Source: Parabacteroides timonensis | Lineage (GTDB): Bacteria; Bacteroidota; Bacteroidia; Bacteroidales; Tannerellaceae | Reading direction: 5' to 3' | Length of the DNA stretch: 64,000 nucleotides | Assembly (NCBI RefSeq): GCF_900128505.1 | Contig: NZ_LT669940.1 | Location: 232,489-296,488 of the forward strand | Notes under the pieces: model-generated | Told to the model about the DNA's origin: nothing | What the model saw: the letters and a program-made list of their open reading frames with translations, nothing else | The model's database searches: none | Translations under genes and position numbers: made by a program | Shown here: piece after piece, positions 15,005 through 22,876 of the stretch | Position numbering within the stretch: position 1 is the first letter of the stretch | Layout of the letters: each line of letters starts with the position of its first letter

Positions 15005-15241
15005 CTATTTATTTTCATCAGCTACCCAGTTGATAGTCACAACTGCTTTTAATTTCTTATATCCCTTACAAACCGGGCATTCTACCTTTACACTTTCATG
15101 TGTCAGTTCATCCATTCCCCAAAACCAACCGTTCCCATGACAATACCCGCAGAGGACACCGCCGAATACCACCTGTTCTGTCGGGTGTTCTTTTGGGAAA
15201 AGCGGCGGCGATATTAATAACATTGGTTGTTGCTTGCTCAT
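15005..15241 (-). CDS. Small zinc-knuckle phage protein
   Basis: A 78-aa protein whose true start is ATG 15241, overlapping the DUF3164 stop as ATGA; a longer frame upstream is an artefact of overlap. It contains CGYCHGNGWFWG and CPVCKGYKK, a DnaJ-like CxxC pair set. The C-terminal end (KAVVTINWVADENK) is a short sheet. Probably zinc-binding; role unknown. Confidence 0.6.
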   Translation of the reverse strand: MSKQQPMLLISPPLFPKEHPTEQVVFGGVLCGYCHGNGWFWGMDELTHESVKVECPVCKGYKKLKAVVTINWVADENK

Positions 15242-15900
15242 GCTTCTGTCATTCCTAAAGGTACACAAACCCATGCGCCATTCTCATTTTTTACTTCAGC
15301 CCGGATAAACTGTTTGCTTATCGCCGGTTGATAGGCTTCTTCTATTATTTGAACGCCTTCCATAAAACGGTCACTTCCGGTTTCTTCGGCAATCTTCCGG
15401 AGTTGCACTACACGGCTTGCCTTTAATGTGCCTTTCGCATCGCGGGCCAGCAAGCGAAGCACCATTTTAACAAGTGCCTTTGTTTTTTCATCACTGGCAA
15501 GCCCTTCGATGTACTCTTTAACGATTGCTATGCCATCTTCTACCGTATCGCGATAACCGTCCGTTGTATAGACACCGATAGTTATCCGTTTATCACCCTG
15601 TGAGTTGGTAAACGTATCGCTGCGCTGACCGTCTTTTTTCAACTTTAGAACATCGGCTTTCATTTCAATAACGTGCCTGAAATCATCCAAAATCGACTGC
15701 TTTGTTTCCTTAATACCTTGACTAAGGCACATTAAGGCCGGAACTGTCTTGTCAATGGTTTCATCCACCAAATCGCGGTAAGCCTCACGATCTCTTTTAG
15801 CCTGTTCTTTGGCATTCTTTTTAGCCTGTTCGGCCTTAAATTCATTGAACTGCTTCAGTTCCTCGTCCGTCATTTCAACGGCTTTCTTTTCTTCTGTCAT
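15238..15900 (-). CDS. DUF3164 family protein
   Basis: A 220-aa protein of the DUF3164 family, a regular member of Mu-like early regions. The N-terminal third is a charged helix (MTEEKKAVEMTDEELKQFNE), followed by the family core with YRDLVDETIDKTVPALMCLS and RITIGVYTTDGYRDTVEDGI, and a C-terminal ARDAKGTLKASRVVQLRKIA. Its function is not established; its place among transposition genes suggests replication or recombination support, the slot where Mu carries Gam. It is coupled to the zinc-knuckle gene downstream by an ATGA overlap and follows the gp16-like gene by 7 nt. Confidence 0.8.
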   Translation of the reverse strand: MTEEKKAVEMTDEELKQFNEFKAEQAKKNAKEQAKRDREAYRDLVDETIDKTVPALMCLSQGIKETKQSILDDFRHVIEMKADVLKLKKDGQRSDTFTNSQGDKRITIGVYTTDGYRDTVEDGIAIVKEYIEGLASDEKTKALVKMVLRLLARDAKGTLKASRVVQLRKIAEETGSDRFMEGVQIIEEAYQPAISKQFIRAEVKNENGAWVCVPLGMTEA

Positions 15901-15907
15901 AACTTTA

Positions 15908-16333
15908 TTAATTTAATTGTGAATAATCCTTGTTTTTATCATTTTTCCGCATTATCAACCGCAATTTGATACACAGAAGTTCCAATTCTTCAACTGTCAA
16001 TTTTCCGAACTCCTTACCGGAAATTCGCGGGTTTTTACAGTAGGCGTTTACGCGGTTCCAGTCGGTTGTGTCAATTCCATTCTTTTGTAAAAGAAGAAGG
16101 GCCGCCGACCGTTTGCGTCTTAGTTCCTCTCGTGCAATTTCGCGGGCTTTATATCCGCCTACCTGTCTTTGCATACCGTCACACATGGCGTCGTATTCTT
16201 TATCGGTCAATTCCTTCAGGGAAGTTGTACGGCCGTTTGTGTATTGCCGTACCAATTCCACTTTTAATTCTTCTTTGTCCGATGTGGGCATCCGGTTAAG
16301 AAGAGTATAAAACCGGGCATAATTTCGTTTCAT
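15908..16333 (-). CDS. Mu gp16-like regulator (DUF1018)
   Basis: A 141-aa protein starting MKRNYARFYTLLNRMPTSDK. Conserved DUF1018 phrases are GYKAREIAREELRRKRSAAL and DWNRVNAYCKNPRISGKEFG, with a C-terminal LTVEELELLCIKLR helix. In Mu-like phages gp16/DUF1018 genes sit in the early operon and are suspected regulators. I choose ATG 16333, which overlaps the TGA of the upstream 55-aa gene (ATGA), over an in-frame TTG two codons earlier. Confidence 0.8.
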   Translation of the reverse strand: MKRNYARFYTLLNRMPTSDKEELKVELVRQYTNGRTTSLKELTDKEYDAMCDGMQRQVGGYKAREIAREELRRKRSAALLLLQKNGIDTTDWNRVNAYCKNPRISGKEFGKLTVEELELLCIKLRLIMRKNDKNKDYSQLN

Positions 16334-16497
16334 ATACAATCTTCTTCTGTTAGTCCATATTCAGCCATCAGAGCGTCGTGTGAAAGATTAGTGAGGCGTT
16401 CTGATACTTCACTATAAATAAAAGACTGGTCGCTGAAAGAAAAGCCTTCGGCCTTCTTTATCGCACTGTTTAAAATTGCTTCAATCACATCATCCAT
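16330..16497 (-). CDS. 55-aa early phage protein
   Basis: A short gene I translated by hand: it starts MDDVIEAILNSAIKKAEGFS and ends GLTEEDCI. It is acidic and helical. The stop TGA overlaps the ATG of the gp16-like gene, and its start lies 23 nt after the ATPase gene stop, so it fits the operon with no wasted space. No family recognised. Confidence 0.65.
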   Translation of the reverse strand: MDDVIEAILNSAIKKAEGFSFSDQSFIYSEVSERLTNLSHDALMAEYGLTEEDCI

Positions 16498-16520
16498 GAC
16501 TATGTATTTAAAATTGTTTA

Positions 16521-17138
16521 TTATTCATTCCAATATTGCGCAGCACCTTCAGCCCATATCGTAAAGTGATTGCCCGGCTTTGTGATAAACCGGCCTTTAC
16601 AAATTGCCCGGAAGCCCTGCACGAATATTTTTACATCAGCATCATAAGCCACCTTTTTTGCTGCCCGGCCTTCAGGTTTTACTCCTTCGGCATGGCTAAT
16701 AAATATCAGCAGCTTATTACGGTGCTTTTCCTTCATTGCCTTGTAGGTCGCATAAGTAAGCCCGGAGTATTGAAAACTATCCACAATGGCGATACCGGCA
16801 CTTCTCCGTTTTAAAAGGCGTTCAGACAGTTCATTCATTGGTTCCCGGTCAAGTATCTGAAATCTCCCGTTAACTTCATCCATGCGACACCGGTTCAAAC
16901 TGTTTTGAAGCGAAAGCCCTGTACTTTCTTCCAAGCTGTCATAAATCACCTTGTCAAACTGGCATAGATACTTGGCCAACTGCATAACGAAACTACTTTT
17001 GCCATTACCACTGTCACCCCAAATAATCCAAGTGCCTGTGCGGTCAGGCGTTCCGAATGCAGCTTCCCATTCATCGGTAAACGGGAAGCTGGGTATATTC
17101 ATAGATTGTATCTCTTTAGGAGAATAAGCCCGTTTCAT
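16521..17138 (-). CDS. RecA/Sak4-like P-loop ATPase
   Basis: A 205-aa protein with a clear Walker A, WGDSGNGKSSF (Gly41-Ser49), and a probable Walker B, RSAGIAIVDSFQY. The order (P loop near residue 45, then a KVIYDSLEE strand, then LLIFISHAEG) is RecA-fold, like phage Sak4 or KaiC-type single-domain ATPases that act in recombination or annealing. It is encoded in addition to the MuB-like ATPase, so it is probably a replication or repair helper, not the target-selection factor. The upstream 70-aa gene overlaps its start by four bases. Confidence 0.75.
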   Translation of the reverse strand: MKRAYSPKEIQSMNIPSFPFTDEWEAAFGTPDRTGTWIIWGDSGNGKSSFVMQLAKYLCQFDKVIYDSLEESTGLSLQNSLNRCRMDEVNGRFQILDREPMNELSERLLKRRSAGIAIVDSFQYSGLTYATYKAMKEKHRNKLLIFISHAEGVKPEGRAAKKVAYDADVKIFVQGFRAICKGRFITKPGNHFTIWAEGAAQYWNE

Positions 17139-17347
17139 CCTTTTGCGTATCTACATGCAACCTTGCAACGGGTCGCGGTTACTATTTTGTTAGCTAACTC
17201 CAAATTATCCAGTTCAATAATTATCAAACCGGCTGTTTTCGCCCGACGTACACAAATATCACAGGGATATTCACCTTCATTCCACAATAACAGCACATGC
17301 GCGGCATATTGCGGCTCCATTCCGAGTTGATAAATCTTTTTCATCAT
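17135..17347 (-). CDS. Small phage protein between MuB and ATPase genes
   Basis: A 70-aa protein, MMKKIYQLGMEPQYAAHVLL onward, with a CDICVRRAKTAG cysteine pair. It overlaps both neighbours by four bases (ATGA on each side), so translation is tightly coupled to the MuB-like and the ATPase genes. Function unknown; the coupling suggests a partner protein of one of them. Confidence 0.6.
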   Translation of the reverse strand: MMKKIYQLGMEPQYAAHVLLLWNEGEYPCDICVRRAKTAGLIIIELDNLELANKIVTATRCKVACRYAKG

Positions 17348-18228
17348 ACCAAGCCCCCTTTTCTTATTTTTTCAATTTCTGTATACACCCGGCGAAGGCT
17401 TCCGCCGGTACGGTTTACCACTTTCATAATTTCAGTCCCTTCAGGCGCATTTAATTTGGCGACCATTGCGGCTTGTGCCTTCAGGAAGGCTTCGCGTTCT
17501 TTCCCGTCTTCCGGGGTTACTTTACTGTACCTGTCACCATAGCGGGAAAACATTTCGGTATAACCTACCTTTTTGCATTCGATAGACCGGTTCATTTTTT
17601 CTTTCAGGCCGTCAGCCCCCATCATGTACCAAGCGCAACAACGTTCCGTAGCGTTCCAAAGGGCTTTCAACTCCAAAAAGGCTTCATATTGCAGGTCGCC
17701 CCCTTCATCAAGAATAATTAAAGGGTGTTCCAGCGTTTTCAGATAAAAACACAGGTCGTCGTAAACGTCGCAATACCTGCCGTTGTTGTTTACTCCAAAT
17801 TCTTTAGCTATGAAGCGTATCAGGCGTTGTTTGGTCTTTACCTGCGAACAATCGACATATATGGCGTTCTTGTGGTTCTTTACATACAGGCGGGCCGTAA
17901 ACGTCTTACCTATATTCGCCATATCGCATAACACAGCAGAAACACTGCTTTCTTGACACATTGCCAACTGTTCGGTTATATAGACAAAAGTCGGCGTTTC
18001 AGCCGCTTGCCACTGAATTTCATTATTCAGCGATACATTCAAGCGACGGGCAAGGCAAATCCAATTTGTATCGCTAACCTGTTTGTCAATTTTCCTTTTT
18101 TTCAGTACATTGTACACGCTGGCCGAAATGCCAAGTGCGGCGGCGTGCTTGTTATCCGAAGGGTAATTTTCCCGGTTTACCGTAATGGCTTCGAGAATAC
18201 GTTGTTTAATATCATTCGTTACTTCCAT
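17344..18228 (-). CDS. MuB-like transposition ATPase
   Basis: A 294-aa AAA+ protein with an N-terminal helix-turn-helix (NKHAAALGISASVYNVLKKR), as in Mu B, and a C-terminal ATPase. Mu B coats target DNA, delivers it to the transposase and enforces target immunity. The P loop reads LCDMANIGKTFTA (Lys108): the first glycine of the usual GxxxxGK is Asp102. Walker B is PLIILDEGGDLQYEA (Asp174-Glu175). A conserved arginine-rich end (NRTGGSLRRVYTEIEKIRKG) follows. It is directly downstream of the transposase gene, the standard A-B order. Despite the altered first P-loop residue the GKT core is intact, so activity is plausible. Confidence 0.85.
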   Translation of the reverse strand: MEVTNDIKQRILEAITVNRENYPSDNKHAAALGISASVYNVLKKRKIDKQVSDTNWICLARRLNVSLNNEIQWQAAETPTFVYITEQLAMCQESSVSAVLCDMANIGKTFTARLYVKNHKNAIYVDCSQVKTKQRLIRFIAKEFGVNNNGRYCDVYDDLCFYLKTLEHPLIILDEGGDLQYEAFLELKALWNATERCCAWYMMGADGLKEKMNRSIECKKVGYTEMFSRYGDRYSKVTPEDGKEREAFLKAQAAMVAKLNAPEGTEIMKVVNRTGGSLRRVYTEIEKIRKGGLV

Positions 18229-18262
18229 GTTATAATAATGTTTTAATGTTATTCTAATACTG

Positions 18263-20320
18263 TTATATACTTGCTACGCCCCGGCCTTTGTAGTCGCTGA
18301 ATTGAGCTATCAGGCTATCGGCATCCGTTTCTACATTATCAACCTGTATCGGCTTCGCCGTTGCTTTCGCTATCTTTTTGGCGGTTTCTGCTTTCATCAC
18401 CACCACCGGGGCAATAGCTTCTTTCTTAGTCATTGCGTCGAACTGGCTGATTAGCTTGTTTTGCTCTGTCATTACCTGTTTGTCCTTATCTGTCTGTTCG
18501 GCTTCCGATGTATTGAAGGTTCCGACGTTGCTTAACTTATCAAGTAGTACGCCGTTTTGGTAGATATACACATCGCCCATGTTTCCTTCTTCATCCGGCA
18601 GGTAATAGGCATCCACTTGGTTATTATTGGGGGCAAGGCGGTCGAGAACTTCCGGACTGCTTAACCAAAGGTCTGTATAGTTTACGCGGCAATAACTGTT
18701 TCGTCTGATACTTGTTTCTACGTGTTCACCAATGAAACGGTATAAAATAGCCTTATCAACAGGCTGCAAAGTCGGGTTCATATTACTTTCAAGCACCTGC
18801 CAGCGCGTCATACCGGGATATTTCTTTTGATTGGGATGCAGGGAATGATTAAATTCGTGAACATCCGCAATATCTTCCTGAATAAGCTGCTCCCATGTGT
18901 AATACTGCTTTTCTTCGTAAGTGTCGTTATATTCGTCACTTATCTTTTTACTTTCTGCCCTGTATTTCTCATTTTTGGCATAAAAGCGGCCTATTCCTAA
19001 ATGGTTTTTGTGTTCAACACTGCGTTTCTTTGCGCCGTTTAATGGTTCTGCAAACTTTTCCTGTGAGTTTAGCGGGGCACAGAAACGAACAAAGGGAAAC
19101 ATCGTACCGGCTTTTAAAAAACTATCTTTCCACTGGCTCATAAGGTGGTTTTCCACTTCGACTTGCGCCGGGCAATTCCAGCCGTTACGCTCCATAAGAC
19201 GGAACATATCGCGGAAACAGTCTACCACTAAATCAACGTTCTTATTACGGTTGTAAGCAAGACCGACTACACATTGGCTGGTTACGTCATAGGCATAATA
19301 AGCCTTTGGACGTTGTTTGGTATCCTTCAGCTTACGTGGCAAATCGCGGTCGTCGAACGAAATCTTACTGAAAGAAAATTCCGGGGCGTGGCGGTGTACA
19401 TGCGGGCGTTCATTGTGCATGAATGTGCTCCAACTCATAAGTCTGTGATTTATCAAGACCTGATTTTTAGGCTGGTTCAGATAGTTGTTTATAGTGGATT
19501 GACTAAGCCTGATCGGGTTTCCTTTCTTATCCACAAATTCCGCCGGGTTAAATATCTCGCCGGTTTCCGGATTGCAAACAGTCAACTCACCGGCTATAAA
19601 CATGTTGTACATTTCCCACACGTTTTTATTCCACGGCTTGTTCGGCAATGTCGCCAAACTAAGCAGTAAACTTTCAACCTGCACATTGACAAGCCTTGTG
19701 TTCTGATTACCGAACTTTTTGCTTATCAGGCTTATGTAGCTGTTTTCTTGAAAGTCCTTCACTTTCTTCTTGAAGCGGTTTACCGAAAGCGGCAGACTAT
19801 GCCCAAACTCTTTTTGAAAGAAGCTGATCGCACCGGCCATTTCTTCCCAACGTATTTTGTTGTTCTGCATGACAGCCCGTTTCATCCTGACATCATTCAT
19901 CAGGCGGACAACTGACTGTAAAGCGGAAGCATTCAATGTATATTCCTGCTGTTGTTCCGGTTCCAGAGGCTTGCCGGAAGGCAGACGGAAGCGGGAATAA
20001 AAGCTGCGGGCATCCGCATCCACTTCCCAATGCGAAGCGAACCAGTTTCTTAAAATCTCAGCGTCCATACTTCCGTATTTTTGTTCAACTAACTTTTTAT
20101 ATTTATCCGGCAGACTATCCACGGAAACAAGGGATTTTACCCCACGGCCTATACCTTTACGAATCACCTGTATTATTTTACGATAAACCAACTGATCGAA
20201 ACAGCTAACTGTCATTATAGGAGCTTTCGTTACATCTAACCGATAGTCCCCTAAAAGCGGTCGGTCGTCACGTGTTAGGTCATCTTTTGATATACACAAT
20301 ATTTTTCCGTAGTACTCCAT
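18263..20320 (-). CDS. Mu-type DDE transposase (MuA-like)
   Basis: A 685-aa transposase that would bind the phage ends, cut and join them to target DNA. The N-terminal about 280 residues form the end-binding/HTH part. The RNase H-like core begins near FSKISFDDRDLPRKL (Asp323/324 as first catalytic residue), continues through YYAYDVTSQCVVGLAYNR, reaches CPAQVEVENHLMSQW where the second acidic residue would be Glu390, not Asp, and EKFAEPLNGAKKRSVEH with Glu425 as third. A beta-barrel-like region and a tail that could contact the MuB-like ATPase follow. Length matches MuA (663 aa). Residue assignments are by eye. The gene lies 10 nt after an HTH-like gene and 34 nt before muB. Confidence 0.9.
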   Translation of the reverse strand: MEYYGKILCISKDDLTRDDRPLLGDYRLDVTKAPIMTVSCFDQLVYRKIIQVIRKGIGRGVKSLVSVDSLPDKYKKLVEQKYGSMDAEILRNWFASHWEVDADARSFYSRFRLPSGKPLEPEQQQEYTLNASALQSVVRLMNDVRMKRAVMQNNKIRWEEMAGAISFFQKEFGHSLPLSVNRFKKKVKDFQENSYISLISKKFGNQNTRLVNVQVESLLLSLATLPNKPWNKNVWEMYNMFIAGELTVCNPETGEIFNPAEFVDKKGNPIRLSQSTINNYLNQPKNQVLINHRLMSWSTFMHNERPHVHRHAPEFSFSKISFDDRDLPRKLKDTKQRPKAYYAYDVTSQCVVGLAYNRNKNVDLVVDCFRDMFRLMERNGWNCPAQVEVENHLMSQWKDSFLKAGTMFPFVRFCAPLNSQEKFAEPLNGAKKRSVEHKNHLGIGRFYAKNEKYRAESKKISDEYNDTYEEKQYYTWEQLIQEDIADVHEFNHSLHPNQKKYPGMTRWQVLESNMNPTLQPVDKAILYRFIGEHVETSIRRNSYCRVNYTDLWLSSPEVLDRLAPNNNQVDAYYLPDEEGNMGDVYIYQNGVLLDKLSNVGTFNTSEAEQTDKDKQVMTEQNKLISQFDAMTKKEAIAPVVVMKAETAKKIAKATAKPIQVDNVETDADSLIAQFSDYKGRGVASI

Positions 20321-20329
20321 AGTGATACT

Positions 20330-20722
20330 TTAAATTCGGGGGCCGTAGGCCATTCTCACAACTTCATCCTGAAGGTTCATAAAATCAGAAATCATCAAAC
20401 TGCTTTCTACTCTCTTCACTTCTTTGCCATTTATAAAAGCAACGACTAAAGGAAAATCATTATGTGATATGATTTTAACACGTTTCCCGAAAGTCTGTGT
20501 CATTGTATGCTCTGCCGTTTGATGGGTTGTTTCCCAGTCCATAGCAAAACCGTCATTGATGGTAAAACCGCCTAATTCCTTTATTGCCGTATAACGGATT
20601 TTGCGAGCCAGCTCACTGTCGCTTTCAAAAGTCAATGCTTTCCATATCATCACATCCGTACAGTCAAATATCTGACGCAATTTGCCTTTGCCGGCCCTGT
20701 CTAAATAAATATGCTTTTTCAT
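20330..20722 (-). CDS. HTH-like early regulator, possible Ner functional analogue
   Basis: A 130-aa protein directly upstream of the transposase, the position of ner in Mu. Its N-terminal 50 residues (LRQIFDCTDVMIWKALTF and ARKIRYTAIKELGG) read like a helix-turn-helix that contacts DNA; the C-terminal half (FGKRVKIISHNDFPLVVAFI) is a small sheet. A negative regulator of early transcription is the natural guess, from position. It is separated from the promoter-proximal early genes by a rightward membrane-protein gene, an odd interruption. Confidence 0.6.
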   Translation of the reverse strand: MKKHIYLDRAGKGKLRQIFDCTDVMIWKALTFESDSELARKIRYTAIKELGGFTINDGFAMDWETTHQTAEHTMTQTFGKRVKIISHNDFPLVVAFINGKEVKRVESSLMISDFMNLQDEVVRMAYGPRI

Positions 20723-20794
20723 CGCTATATTGCTTTATTGTTAATACTCTGTTTTAAATACCTTCCGCTATTCTCACGAACCGCGGAAGTTTTG

Positions 20795-20808
20795 CTACAT
20801 TTGTAGCA
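20795..20808 (+). promoter_or_regulatory. Palindrome over a promoter -7 box for the 144-aa gene
   Basis: GCTACATTTGTAGC is a perfect palindrome. It contains TACATTTG (20796-20803), an exact match to the Bacteroidales -7 consensus TAnnTTTG, 24 nt before the membrane-protein ATG. Its ATTTGTAG half-site equals the half-sites in the repressor operator at 21746-21800. I see no good -33 TTTG. Repressor control of this gene is inferred. Confidence 0.55.
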
Positions 20809-20831
20809 TGTCTAACTAAAATTCAAATATC

Positions 20832-21266
20832 ATGAATAATGAAAGCTGGGTTAAGAACCTCCAAAAACTGACCGATATAACCAATCTGGCTACAGAGAAA
20901 CAGATCGGATTTTATCAAAATATCCTTGTGGCAGGAGCCAGCATCTTGGGCATTCTGATAAGCCTTCAATCCACACAGACATCTTGCCTATATATCCGTC
21001 TGGTATTTCTTCTGTCAGTATATCTATTATTATCGGGAGTCCTGCTCGCTGCAATAGTGCTACATGATTTGTCATCTCTACCAGGGCAGGTACAGAAAGC
21101 CTTTGCGGAAGAACTTCGTAAAGTATTGCACAAGGATATAAATCCGAATCCGATAAGTGTTCCGAAGAAAAAAAGAACCATACGTTGCGAAAAATGGTGT
21201 TTAATATCCTTGTCAGCTTCATTGTTTTCACTTGTTGTTTATACGACTTTATTACTTTTCTTTTGA
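20832..21266 (+). CDS. Phage membrane protein on the opposite strand to the early operon
   Basis: A 144-aa protein with three membrane segments (about 29-48, 53-76, 121-143), a charged cytoplasmic N terminus (MNNESWVKNLQKLTDITNL) and a basic loop (ISVPKKKRTIRCEKWC). It lies inside the leftward early region but is transcribed rightward from its own TAnnTTTG promoter, which overlaps a palindrome similar to the repressor operator. This is the layout of a moron: an independently expressed gene that may serve the lysogen, for example in superinfection exclusion. No family recognised, so function remains a guess. Confidence 0.65.
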   Translation: MNNESWVKNLQKLTDITNLATEKQIGFYQNILVAGASILGILISLQSTQTSCLYIRLVFLLSVYLLLSGVLLAAIVLHDLSSLPGQVQKAFAEELRKVLHKDINPNPISVPKKKRTIRCEKWCLISLSASLFSLVVYTTLLLFF

Positions 21267-21292
21267 CATAACCGAAAAAGTACTTGAATGGC

Positions 21293-21439
21293 TCAGCGAA
21301 TGAAGTATTCGCCGCGACTCCCTTCGGGCGGGTAGAAGTATTCTTTCTTATACAATAGAATGCCGAATAAGCGGTATTCTATTGTTGAACTAATAACATA
21401 GCTTCCCCTAACTTCACATCTGAATGTTTTTCTGATCAT
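21293..21439 (-). CDS. 48-aa early phage protein with strong ribosome binding site
   Basis: Translated by hand: it starts MIRKTFRCEVRGSYVISSTI and ends SRGEYFIR. It is preceded by AAGGAGG with a 7-nt spacer to ATG 21439, one of the best Shine-Dalgarno sequences in the window, and this decides the start over an in-frame ATG at 21445 that lies too close to the SD. It follows the 69-aa gene by 12 nt. Basic and aromatic (FGILLYKKEYFYPPEG); possibly DNA- or protein-binding. No family recognised. Confidence 0.65.
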   Translation of the reverse strand: MIRKTFRCEVRGSYVISSTIEYRLFGILLYKKEYFYPPEGSRGEYFIR

Positions 21440-21451
21440 AATCATTCCTCC

Positions 21452-21661
21452 TTATTTAATTATTTCAATCGTACAATCATCCAATTTCCCGGCAAGGACT
21501 GCCCTTACATAAGCCATCGCACATTCACCAGAAGTGGCTACTACAAAATCTGTCTGGCCTGTTCCCGCAGCCGCTATATCCTCGTGATTGTTGAATTTTT
21601 CTATCAGGTTCAGCATCTTAAACTGTTCCGCTTCATCAATAAATACTTTGATTGCTTTCAT
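21452..21661 (-). CDS. First gene of the leftward early operon, 69-aa unknown
   Basis: A 69-aa protein, MKAIKVFIDEAEQFKMLNLI onward, with an alternating beta-alpha pattern (DFVVATSGECAMAYVRAVLA). It is the first gene read from the leftward promoter at 21737-21767, immediately across from the repressor gene, so it is where Mu-like or lambda-like phages place an early regulator or an anti-repressor. The composition does not show a helix-turn-helix. Role unknown; expression is presumably shut off in the lysogen. Confidence 0.6.
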   Translation of the reverse strand: MKAIKVFIDEAEQFKMLNLIEKFNNHEDIAAAGTGQTDFVVATSGECAMAYVRAVLAGKLDDCTIEIIK

Positions 21662-21736
21662 AAATCACTTCTTTAATTATTGAACTGTCGAGCGTTTTTC
21701 TTATATTTACCGCCCGTTAATATCTTTAACACGCTG

Positions 21737-21767
21737 CAAATATATACGATTTGTAGATATAAACAAA
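21737..21767 (-). promoter_or_regulatory. Leftward early phage promoter
   Basis: On the minus strand TTTG (21764-21767) is followed after exactly 19 nt by TATATTTG (21737-21744), a perfect Bacteroidales sigma-ABfr promoter. The start point would be near 21730, about 70 nt before the 69-aa gene. The repressor operator dyad fills the space between the two boxes. Confidence 0.75.
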
Positions 21768-21800
21768 ACAAATCGTAGATTATTTTACAATTTGTAGATG
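21746..21800. promoter_or_regulatory. Repressor operator repeats
   Basis: A perfect dyad ACGATTTGT (21746-21754) and ACAAATCGT (21768-21776) sits between the -33 and -7 boxes of the leftward promoter. The motif ATTTGTAGAT occurs at 21749-21758 and again at 21790-21799, and the related ATCGTAGAT at 21772-21780. The last copy overlaps the more upstream possible repressor ATG (21798), so the array could repress early genes and also autoregulate the repressor. Binding is inferred from position. Confidence 0.65.
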
Positions 21801-21815
21801 TTTTATTTTAGAACT

Positions 21816-22562
21816 ATGGATAAGAAACAAATGCTTGGAGCTATAATAGACTATTATACAGGTGGAAATAAAGCTAAGTTTTCCGCAATATTAGAAGTGT
21901 CACCGCAAACTATAAGTGCGTGGATGGCAAGAAATACGTTTGACTCCGAACTAATATATACAAAATGTAGTGATATATCTGCGGAATGGTTACTTACAGG
22001 CAAAGGAGCCATGCTAAAAAATGGAAACTCTTCATTAGCGGATTTAGTACGAACAGACCCAACAAAAAACATTAATTACATACCGCCTACAACCCCGATA
22101 GGCAGTATTCCAAATGAACCCAAAGCTATACCGTTTGCAGAAGCCGCACGCAACGGCTTGCATCCAATCCCTTTAGTGACACAAAAGGCGGCAGCAGGTT
22201 TTGGTAATGGTGATTTTTCCATTGAAGAAGCCGACGTGAAAGAATACTATGTTATTCCTAAATTCAAATACTGCCATGTTGATTTTATGATTGAAGTTTC
22301 CGGTTTATCCATGTACCCGCATTTTAATCCGGGCGATGTTATTGCGTGTTCTATACTTCGTAATACTCAATTTCTACAATGGAACAAATGCCATGTAATA
22401 GCCACACGCGAACAAGGTATATTGGTTAAACGTATTATGCCGGGTGAAGATAAAAAGCATTTGCGTGCCATTTCTGACAATAAGGAATATCCACCTTTCG
22501 ACATACCCGTTGACGAAATAACCGGTATCGCCGTTGTTGTTGGCTCGGTTGGCCTCGAATAG
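21816..22562 (+). CDS. CI-type phage repressor with S24 peptidase domain
   Basis: A 248-aa lysogeny repressor. Residues about 1-45 are a CI-type helix-turn-helix domain (NKAKFSAILEVSPQTISAWM), the linker contains KAAAGFG with Ala127-Gly128 as a candidate self-cleavage site, and the C terminus is a LexA/S24 peptidase with the nucleophile in VSGLSMYPHFNPGD (Ser165) and the general base in GILVKRI (Lys205). This makes RecA-triggered autocleavage and SOS induction likely, unlike E. coli Mu. I choose ATG 21816 (MDKKQMLG) over 21798, which lies inside an operator repeat. It is divergent from the early operon and points to the phage end. Confidence 0.85.
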   Translation: MDKKQMLGAIIDYYTGGNKAKFSAILEVSPQTISAWMARNTFDSELIYTKCSDISAEWLLTGKGAMLKNGNSSLADLVRTDPTKNINYIPPTTPIGSIPNEPKAIPFAEAARNGLHPIPLVTQKAAAGFGNGDFSIEEADVKEYYVIPKFKYCHVDFMIEVSGLSMYPHFNPGDVIACSILRNTQFLQWNKCHVIATREQGILVKRIMPGEDKKHLRAISDNKEYPPFDIPVDEITGIAVVVGSVGLE

Positions 22563-22698
22563 CACATATTATAGTACGCGCACGCAGTTTTTCTCCAATA
22601 AATAGGCGCATATTGATGTAATACACTGATAATACGTAATTTATAAACAAATATAATATTCTTTTTCCTGTTATTTATGTGGCTTTTTCTACCCATTT

Positions 22699-22729
22699 AA
22701 ACGGCTTTTTCTGTCAAAACAAGCCGTTT
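22699..22729 (+). terminator. Hairpin behind the repressor gene
   Basis: AAACGGCTT (22699-22707) and AAGCCGTTT (22721-22729) form a perfect 9-bp stem, 137 nt after the repressor stop, followed by TTTATG. The T-run is short, so termination would be modest; end-binding by transposase is an alternative reading. Confidence 0.4.
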
Positions 22730-22876
22730 TATGTTGTTTTTATATATTTTACAAGCATCATATTACATGCTTTTGTAAGTCTTTTGTAAGTGTTTTAACA
22801 TATATTTTATATGTGTTTTATGTAGGTGTTTTTGTAAGGCATTCAAGTAAAACAAGATGTTAGAACACCAATAAAA

